Shown in pieces: positions 56,470-64,000 of a DNA stretch of 64,000 nt (position 1 is the first letter of the stretch; each line of letters starts with the position of its first letter). The stretch covers positions 121,239 through 185,238 of the forward strand of contig JAAOMT010000227.1 of assembly GCA_016748015.1 (NCBI GenBank). Direction: 5' to 3'. Source of the stretch: Geosiphon pyriformis. Its lineage: Eukaryota > Glomeromycota > Glomeromycetes > Archaeosporales > Geosiphonaceae. The notes under the pieces were generated by a model. It made no database searches, was not told where the DNA came from, and saw only the letters and a program-made list of their open reading frames with translations. The position numbers were made by a program, and so were the translations under genes.

Positions 56470-59332
56470 TTTAGGTTGACAATAGTTTATTTATGATGTG
56501 GTGTTGTATGAAGTATAAGTAGAAATTATGGCTTGGGGTTGTTTTTCTTCTCTTTTTTTTCCAGATTAGAATTAGCAGTAATTTGTTATAGTTGTTGTTG
56601 GTCCAAGAAACTTGGTAAGCTTTCCAAGTAGGTTTTTCTTTTTTTTCTTTGAACTCTATTAGTAAAACTGACACAGTAGTAGTCTTGAAGTAACTGTAAG
56701 TTACAGGTATTTGTATGTGTTGTCCATTTTGACTTAGCTAGAGCTCTTGCATAGTTCAGTCTAGTATTGTGTTGGTTTTGACTAGCCAGTCATTGCCAAT
56801 TAGGGCTTGGTACTGAATAGCTTCTATTATTAAAACTTTAATTGGGGTAATAATACCATTGACTTCAAAGAAAAAGTTATCAATTTCACCAATAAAAGTC
56901 TTGGTAGCTCTATTAGCAGTGATAATTCTGGCACTAACAGTGCAATCAACTCGGCAACTTAATTGGTCCATGAGTTGTCAAATAATAATACTGCTTGTTA
57001 AATCACTGTTAAGAATCAGTTTAATAGACTGATTATCAACTTTGGCATTAGTATATATTGTAGTGATGGGTTTTGTATCAAGAGTGGCTCCACTAAATAA
57101 TAATGTCAAGAAAAATTTTTCTAATTTAAAAGAAAAGATAACTGCAAGTAATTCATCCTTAGTACTAATTGCTAGTGAGATATTGTTGGTAAATATTGTT
57201 GGATTGGCATTCTGGTTGTTGGTTTGAGAGTTTTCTGGAGTCATAAGAAGACTTAAATAGTTTTGGAAATTCAAGTTTTAAATGTACCCAGTTCCCAAAC
57301 TCTGCTGTTGTAATCTTGATTGTTGGTTGGAAAAACTGGAGATTGGTTGATGCATGACCATTATCAATCTCCAATTTTGTTGGGTTTGGGTAATTTTTGG
57401 TCTTTGGTTTCTGAGTGCTATTTGAACTGAGTTTGGTGGTGTTTGAATTGATGAAGTTTGATAAATTATTTGTGGCTGCTGTAGTTGATAAATTACAGGT
57501 GTTGAAGTTTGATAAATTGGTGCTTAATAAATTGGCTGCATTATTTAAAAGTAATGAGACTAATATTGGTATTGTTCAATTGATAAATTGTTAGCATAGT
57601 TTGGAGTTTGAAATCTGCAATCAGGATTTTGATATTAATTTTCTGATCATAGGTTATTATTATAAACTTGGCAGCTAGTTCTGATGTGATTTTGTTTACT
57701 GCAATTGTAACAGACATGCATTTTTTGTTGTCATGACTAATTAGCTGATGATAATGGATGTGACTAATTTTGAGATTAACTGGAGTTTCCTAAATTGTTA
57801 CAATATTGTGAAGATTAATAAATTGTCTAATTGTTAACTAAGTATTCTTCTAATTTCTGATTGATTTAGTTGCTAAATTATTTTAATTTAGAATCCAATT
57901 CAAATAATCTGTTCATTACTAGGTTTACAGCTTGGGCATAATTGGCTTCTAGTTTAGCTGATTCAAAGTCTCAGGCATAGGTAACTATGGCTTGGAGTAT
58001 TACTGGATGTAATAGGCATACATATTGCAGAATGCTGCTGTGTAATTTGCAAATGAACTGATTTAAGATTTGTGGTTTTGTGAAGTAAGCTGTGTTAATG
58101 GCTTGAATTTGGTACAGATTTTAATGAAAACATTTAAAGTAAGTAGTGATTGCTTTTGTGTCTTCCTGTTTAATAGTGGTGAAGATATTGACTAGATAGT
58201 TGATACTGTTATTATTGCTAAAATATCTTAGAAACTCAAGTTTAAGCATGTTGAAATCTTGGGGTTTATTTGCCAAGCTTTGATATCATGAATCAGCAGT
58301 ATTCTGAAAAAAATATGGGATAGCTTGTAGTGTTTTGGTATTATTCTATCTATTAGCTGTGATGGTTTTTTCTATATCATTTAGCCACATTTGTGTATCA
58401 TCTTCTTTACCAGAAAATTTCTTAATTTTAGCAATTGGTACATAGGTTATTGGTGCTAAGATTTGTGGTTGTTGTTGAGATAATGCAGCAACTAGTGGTG
58501 GATTAACTATGATTACTGGAAGTAAGTTCTGTTGATTAATATTAATGAGGTTTGGATTGTTTTAATTTGGCTAAGTTTGAACAATCAGAGTTTCAATTTC
58601 TGGTTTTTCTAGGATCAGGTTTTGATAATTATTTATTCCTTGATCACTGTCTTCCTTTTCCTCAGATTTGGTTATTTTTCAAGAGCTGGTAGTTCTAAAA
58701 TCTGGCTGTAATAGTGGTAATTGGCATTCTGATGGCATAATTGGTCACAAATTAAATCCCTTAAAATAATTGCCATAGGTTTCTAATAGTTTGGTTTTTT
58801 CTTGTTTACTTTGAAACAGAATTCTAGCTAATAATGTTTTTATATTTGCTGTAAACATGTCTACTGATACTATGTTAATAGTATTTCCAAGTATGTGATA
58901 ATATGATAGATTGATTAGTAATTTAACTTTTGGTTTTTTCCAAATAAATAGTTGTATTAGTTTTGGGGTTTCTGTTGGTGTTTGTAATTTTCTTTTTCCT
59001 TTGTCTGCAAAAGTAATAAGAAATTTTTGCTTGGCATACTTTTTGATATTTCTGTTTATTTTTGTGATTAAGAGTGCAAATAAATAGTTTTGAAGAAGTG
59101 TGGTGCTTTAAAGTAGCTTACTAAAAAAATTGTTAAAAACAGATTCTGAATCTCTTTAACCTCTCAAGTAGTAGGCAATTCTTTTGTTAACATAATAATT
59201 GAAAGCTAATTCTGTTGGCCAATTTTTATTTGTTAATCCGAGATGAATATGGTAATGTTGGAATAAGAATTTTGCAAATTCCAAGTGGTTTGTCTCTATT
59301 TTTTGGTGCTAGTTCTCTGTAGAATTATATTT
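56470..59332 (-). pseudogene. Gypsy-1 gag and aspartic protease
   Basis: The 5' half of Gypsy-1, cut off from the rest by the giant element. Gag lies at about 59330-57680, with a CHNCSKQNHIRTSC-type knuckle near 57710. The protease has LILNSDLTSSII at about 57005 (catalytic D changed to N), then, after a stop, MDQLSCRVDCTVSARIITAN and FVEVNG-type sequence ending YQALIGNDWLVKTNTILD (56971-56756). The segment ends with INYCQPKLIC at the target site, continuing as VNCGKKLS at 32910. Confidence 0.88.
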
Positions 59333-59348
59333 CACAGAGAGCACCAAA
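59333..59348 (-). other. Gypsy-1 primer-binding site (candidate)
   Basis: Minus strand after the 5' LTR: TT then TGGTGCTCTCTGTG. The TGG start is what a tRNA 3' CCA would pair with. Gypsy-2 has TAGTGCTTCCTGTA in the same place, one G to A change in the TGG. Confidence 0.55.
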
Positions 59349-60267
59349 TATTACAAATGATTATTTGGGATCTTAAAGCAAATAACAAACCCATAACTTG
59401 GTATTTAATAGCAAATATGGTTGGTAATATCTAAAGGTTTTAATGAATCTGAAGGTTTTGATTGAGTTCTTTGTATAATGGACAAAAATTCAATAATTGT
59501 TTTTAGTTGCCTTCTGGAATCACAATTCTATCAATTTTTTTTTAGCTTAATGACCAGTACTTTTTTAATAAGCAATCCATATTTTTTACTTATTCTACCT
59601 ACTTGCAAAGATTTTTTACTAGGCAATTCTTAACATTAATTTATTTAGCACTTAATTTTTAATTAATTAGTAAACAACAAGAAACAAAAAAAAAGATGAA
59701 AAATAAAAGGAAATAAAAAAATAAGTTAAGACAATAAAAGTTAATATTCTATTAATAGCCATGATCAAGAATTATTGTTCTAGTGTAATTAAGTAGTAGA
59801 TTTTATTAACATAAAGTGTTAATAAATAGAAGAGTGATTCAATTCTTAAACAAATAACAATAATATAGATTGAATAATAATAAGTGTATTTTATTTGATA
59901 TTTGAGGATTTCACTTCTATTGATAGTAATTATCTTTAAAATAATTTAATAAATAGGTAAAAATGAAGATTTTTATCCTGGAATAGATGTTTTTTTTGCT
60001 TCTAAGCTACTACTATATATATATAATTTTCTTTACATAAAAATTTTTTTTTTATTGCTAAATTTCTTATAAAATCTTTGATTTTCTGAAACATTCAGAA
60101 TTTCCTGAAAATCCTCAACTTTTTTGAAATATCTTGGGTTTCCTGAAACATTTTGGATTTTTTGAAAAATCTTTTTTTCTTTTTCTCTATTCTAATTGGC
60201 TAGTTTATAGTCATGTATTTTCTCTTTTTTGATTATGTATTATTTTTTCTTTTTTCTAAGTGTAACA
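59349..60267 (-). repeat. Gypsy-1 5' LTR
   Basis: Begins TATTACAAATGATTATTTGG and ends GTGTAACA. It matches 26255-27173 over its full length, including the TTTTCTGAAACATT minisatellite at about 60070-60165. It joins LINE-C at 60268-60271 (CTAG) on its right. Confidence 0.92.
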
Positions 60268-60271
60268 CTAG

Positions 60272-61767
60272 GATAGTAACTTCACAAATACATGAACTAT
60301 TATTTTAATTAAAATGGCTTGTAAAATCTTTTCAAAAATCTTATCAGATCACATTTTTTTGGCTTGCAGTAAATCTAATATTCTTTAAGGTAACAACTTC
60401 TTGGTCTTAAAAAATATTTCAACCCAATCACTTGTTTTTGCTGTCAGTTCAATAGTAGAGAATGCTTTAAAAAAAGGCCACAAACTGTAATTAGTTTTAC
60501 AAAATATGCATAAAGCATATAAATTAGTGTAGTGGCATTATTTTAAAGCTAGTTTAAAATAGATTAAAATATATAATAGTTTTATTGAATTTTTTGGAAA
60601 CATTTACTTGAATAAAACAAACAAAGTAATAACTGATTTTGGTCTTTTAAACAGTTATAAAGTATTAAACAGACTTAATCAAAGTGAAATTTTTTTCTTA
60701 TTTTTCTGGAAAATTTTCTATAATTCTTTGTTATGTAAAGTTAAAAAACATGAGTATTTGTGTGATTACAGAATTGATTCAAGATATGTAGAAAAATTTA
60801 GCAGAATAAAAATCTAAGCTGATATGACTACTTATCTTGCTGCTGAAGCATTTATAAATGATACTATTTGAATAAACTATAATTAGACTACTATATAATA
60901 TATTTTAGACATAGCCAGTAAATTTTTTGCAATTAATAACATTTCTATAAACAATAAAAAAACTGTTACTATCCCTATTAATCAAAGAATTAGTAATGTT
61001 TCTTTAAGTATTAACAGTTTACTTATTGCAGTAATCAGAAAGAGCAAATTATATTATTATCTAAACATATTTTTGTCAATAAAAAAAATATTAAAGTCTA
61101 ATTTGATCAAAGCACAGTTGAATATACAATTCTTTTCAAACATAATATTGCAAAAAGCTATTTCTAATAAACAATTTTGTTATTTGGTTTTTTTGGTTTT
61201 ACAGTTTATCATTAATTACAGAATGCAATTTAGTTTCATTTTTAAGAATATTTGTACTAAATAAGACACAATGATTAGAAAGAGCCTAAAGCTTAAGTCA
61301 AATTTCTTACATGATTTTTTTATAGATGCTTTGTTGTATTTATTTTTTTATGGAGTAAAAACTTTTGGTCAAGTTTAAGCCAAAAACAAAATTTCTTCTA
61401 TTATAAGTTTTATGAACACTTTAAGTGTCTTGAAACGGCTTTTTATCTATTAGTATTTGAATTTGCAGATCTCAAATTGGTTACTGGTACATTCATTGTA
61501 TTATTTTATTAAGTTAAGAGTTAATTCTAAGAATAATTTTTTAGTCAATATTATGAAAAAATTTTATTTTGTGGTTTGTCTTTTTCTGTAACTATACTAA
61601 GTGCTTTTTGTTTTTCTAATAGAATGCCAATATCTGAGGTCTTTGGAAGCACAGATTTTTTTGAAGCAGTTTATTCTCTAAAGTGTTATAACATAGTGTT
61701 TGCAAAACAGTTGCTGAACAAGAAAAGTAGTTGCTTTGATTAAAAATGTTTTAAATGTTGGAAACAT
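60272..61767 (+). pseudogene. LINE-C reverse transcriptase
   Basis: Reads DSNFTNT, a stop where R is expected, then IILIKMACKIFSKILSDHIF, TQSLVFAVSSIVENALKKG, VITDFGLLNSYKVLNRL (60626), the catalytic box at 60851-60862 where FVDD is FIND, and INNKKTVTIPINQRISNVS-type sequence. The later part carries FLQFIINYRMQFSFIFKNI (61195-61250) and ends KCFKCWKH at the LTR. Both LINE-B and LINE-C have lost the first aspartate in the same way (GAT to AAT). Confidence 0.88.
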
Positions 61768-62644
61768 TGTTATGGTTTAAAAATTTAGCAAAAGAATCAT
61801 AAAATAATATAAATTATTCAAGCATAATATAGCACAGTAATAATTTTAGAAAGGTAATAATTAATATAATAACAAGTACCATCTCACAATAGTAATAAGC
61901 ACCAGCTCACAATAGTGGTTAACACCAGTGACAAACACCAGATTGAATACCAAAAAGAAAGTATTATAATGTTTTTTCTCGTAAAACTACAAACATATAT
62001 ATATAGTAGCTTTAATATTGAAAAAAACAATGATATTATTCAACAAGTCATAAAACAAATCATAAAAACAAGTTATTAAACAATTCATTCAACAGTTCTA
62101 CTTTAATTATCTTTTAGCCTTTACTTTTAAAATAAATATTCACAAAAACCTTTAATCAAAAAAAAATAAAAAAAAATAGAAAACTAAATGATCACAACCC
62201 AAAGTATTAAAAAACTTACTTGTATTATTTATTGAATAAAACTATCATTCATCAGCTAAATCTCTTGGAAGAATAATCTTTGATCAAGATTATTTATATT
62301 GTTACTAATTGATAAAAGCTTTATTATGAAAATTAAGAAAAACACTAAAGGCCATTAACATTCTATGTTTTTAGATTAGAGAAACACATCAGACAATTGC
62401 AAAGATAGCCTCAAAAAAAACCCTAAACAGTGGGTAGATTTCAGTTTAGCCTCTGGAAAGAAGTACATAAATACACACAACAATTAGAAATTGAGAAATA
62501 ATTTACATTGTAACATTAAAAAAAAAGTTTTCAGTATAATAGTAATATTATTACACAAATAAAATTAAGGAATTCATGAAAGACTGATTGCAATTAAAAT
62601 AAAATATTGGCAATTAAATATACCAAGAAAACCATTCTATAATA
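61768..62644 (+). repeat. Solo LTR, family T, inserted in LINE-C
   Basis: Begins TGTTATGG and ends CTATAATA, flanked by ACAT (61764-61767) and ATAT (62645-62648). Removing it joins WKH to LDSK of the LINE in frame. It is the longest family-T copy here (877 bp), with a degenerate 23-bp array at about 61870-61930. No coding potential. Confidence 0.82.
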
Positions 62645-62648
62645 ATAT

Positions 62649-63305
62649 CTAGATTCAAAAAACTCTATTTCTGTTTGGTTTAGCATAACTACTTGGTTTT
62701 TAAGAAACAAACTAACCACAGTTAACTGTTTGTCTTATTTCTTTGATGTGGGCTTCTTAAACTTCTATACAGCAGACTTAATTAGCAATACTAGGGATAT
62801 TTTGTTAAGATCTAGTTTAGATTCTTTTAATATGTATATAAATAGTTCTATTAAAAATTTTGGTTCAACTTTGGTTAATAGTAAAGTGGCTGCATTTTAT
62901 TCTGATGTTGATTTTAAAATTGAAATTAAAGTCCATAGTATTATGTTGTCAACTTTGGCCAAGCTTAAAGCTATCTTTTTTGTACTTGTTTGTGTTTCTG
63001 TAAGCAGTGGCATAACTGTTTATACAGACAGTCAGACTGCTATTTATGTTTGTATTAATAAGTCTAGATTGTTTTCACCTGACTTTAGAAAGTGTCTATA
63101 AATAGAATGATATTAGATTGTTAATATTATTAAAAAAAAATACTTGTAATGTTTTGAATTAAAATTAAAAAACATGTTAATATTGTAGATAATATGCATA
63201 TTAATAAGCTAGTCTTTGTCATTTGCTCTTTTAAGACAATCTTTTCTATTGTAGTCTGTAAGTTTTTTCTGTGTTTTGATAAGATAGTGTTATTTATAGA
63301 ACATA
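62649..63305 (+). pseudogene. LINE-C RNase H region
   Basis: Reads LDSKNSISVWF, then an open 123-residue stretch at 62730-63101 with MYINSSIKNFGSTLVNSK (the YTDGS box degraded to YINSS, losing the catalytic D), IMLSTLAKLKAIFFVL and ITVYTDSQTAIYVCINKSRL (second D intact). The terminal H-x-G-N-x-x-AD box is degraded to KKHVNIVDNMHINKL near 63175. The frame fades near 63305, where the LTR at 63321 begins. Confidence 0.83.
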
Positions 63306-63320
63306 AGAAGTATATTAACA

Positions 63321-64000
63321 TGTAAATTAGCCAATCAGAAATAGCCATAGTAAATGTGGAATTCCAGAATTTTTTTCAAGAGGAATTGCAAGATTCCAGA
63401 AATTTCAGAATTCTTGTACAAGAAATCGCAAGATTCCTGAATTCTTGGATTTCTCTCAAAAAAAATTGCAGGATTCCAGGAATTCCAGAATTTTTGGTGT
63501 GAAGAATTAAAAAATTGAGGAATCTCAATTATGTATATATAACAGTAGTATTAGAAGTAGAAAAAACAGACCTCTCAGTTTAGATTTGATCTAAGCAACC
63601 TTCCATTCACAAATATTAATAAATAATTATTCTTTATTTCCAATCTATTCTCTACTATTAACACTTCATGTTGATAGTAATTAATACTTAACCACACTGA
63701 AACAATAATTTTTGATCATAGCTATTGACAGAATACTAACTTGCAATTGCTTTTGTTTAAATTCTTTATCTTCTTTTATTTTTTATTTCTTTTGTATTTC
63801 TTTTTGGTTGACTAATTGATTAAGGATTAAAGCACTGAGTTATAAACATCATAGGGACTGGTAAAAAATCTGTGAAACAAGGGTAAAACACTCATAGATT
63901 TGAGGATAGCTTACCAAGAGAATTACCGGCCACCATACTGAGAAAGAAATTTAATGGAATTGCATTTCCAGAAGGCTACTAAAACAACTATTGAATCTCT
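63321..64000 (+). repeat. Partial LTR of another gypsy element (runs off the window)
   Basis: In this orientation the sequence is the complement-strand version of the Gypsy-1/2 LTRs: AAATTAGCCAATCAGAAATA matches the Gypsy-1 LTR start on its coding strand, and the last 150 bases match the region near the opposite LTR end. The element is thus on the plus strand, opposite to Gypsy-1 and -2. It carries its own minisatellite of about 41-bp units (GCAAGATTCC... at 63380-63490). About 100 bp of the LTR lie outside the window. It truncates LINE-C. Confidence 0.75.

Larger units (their letters stand above)
26255..60267 (-). mobile_element. Gypsy-1: Ty3/gypsy retrotransposon split by a 23.5-kb element
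   Basis: The two 919-bp LTRs (26255-27173 and 59349-60267) are of one subtype, distinct from Gypsy-2. The 4-bp flanks are CTGG (26251-26254) and CTAG (60268-60271). The minus-strand order is 5' LTR, gag, protease, zinc-finger spacer, dUTPase, RT, RNase H, integrase, 3' LTR. The large insert at 32925-56461 falls inside the zinc-finger spacer, and its removal gives PKLICVNCGKKLS in frame. Without the insert and the LTR-T fragment at 29834-30380, the internal region is about 8.1 kb, the same as Gypsy-2. All ORFs carry stops. Confidence 0.93.
21740..63320 (+). mobile_element. LINE-C: one LINE split by three nested insertions
   Basis: LINE coding segments on the plus strand at 21740-25224, 26200-26254, 60272-61767 and 62649-63305 are consecutive parts of one element. 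The joints read in frame: DNI|SAF across 25225-26195, YNW|DSNFTNT across 26255-60267, and WKH|LDSK across 61768-62644. Each insert has matching 4-bp flanks (ACAT/ATAT, CTGG/CTAG, ACAT/ATAT). With inserts removed, the distance from N-terminus to RNase H matches that in LINE-A. The N-terminal region is a different subfamily from LINE-A. The 3' end is cut by another LTR at about 63321. Confidence 0.9.

Noticed and set aside
26255-60267. Gypsy pieces at 26255-32924 and 56470-60267 as two separate truncated elements.
   Set aside because: They have matching LTR subtypes, non-overlapping complementary content, a target duplication at the inner ends, a frame restored across the joint, and the same summed length as Gypsy-2.
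1-64000. Bacterial endosymbiont or organellar origin because of low GC.
   Set aside because: Spliceosomal introns, LTR and LINE retrotransposons and lack of operon structure show nuclear eukaryotic DNA; no rRNA, tRNA or mitochondrial genes were seen.

Overview
The window is a very AT-rich, gene-poor, repeat-bloated stretch of eukaryotic (fungal) nuclear DNA. The retrotransposon proteins (a LINE with an endonuclease, reverse transcriptase and RNase H; a Ty3/gypsy element carrying a dUTPase) and the small coiled-coil and multi-exon families resemble, from memory, families I associate with arbuscular mycorrhizal fungi (Glomeromycotina). The low GC and heavy transposon load would suit a Gigaspora-like genome. 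No database was searched. Almost every coding region carries in-frame stops or frameshifts.

Layout. 107-378 holds a small coiled-coil ORF (-), duplicated at 20532-20816 with its upstream AT-rich flank. 1400-8262 is a full-length decayed LINE (LINE-A, -). 8605-12160 is a 5'-truncated LINE (LINE-B, -) with a solo LTR inside. 12161-14058 holds LTR pieces and one unrecognised ORF. 14245-15256 is a broken FAR1/MULE-type zinc-finger gene (+). 18321-19873 is a broken protein-kinase-like gene (-).

From 21740 nearly to the end, the window is one nested stack. A single LINE (LINE-C, +) starts at about 21740 and is split by (1) a solo LTR at 25225-26195, (2) a 34-kb block at 26255-60267 and (3) another solo LTR at 61768-62644. 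It is then cut by a further gypsy-type LTR at about 63321. At the first three joints, removing the insert and one target-site copy restores the LINE reading frame.

The 34-kb block is one Ty3/gypsy element (Gypsy-1, -), itself split by a 23.5-kb element at 32925-56461. That element has inverted repeats of more than 1 kb and an 8-bp target duplication (CATATGAG/CATATAAG). Removing it restores the gypsy frame across a zinc-finger motif. Inside it are a decayed DDE-like protein with a GGQNKNN motif (44803-46556), outward-facing zinc-finger/coiled-coil ORFs in both inverted arms, an eight-exon gene (50073-52090), a coiled-coil gene (53047-54843), and a second, younger gypsy (Gypsy-2, 34002-43661) that inserted later into the left arm. 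This large inverted-repeat element with several apparent cargo genes is the most interesting object here.

Decay is strongly biased to C:G to T:A changes, many in CpA/TpG context: stop codons where Q, R or W is expected, and single transitions in five of six target-site pairs. That looks like RIP or methylation-driven mutation.
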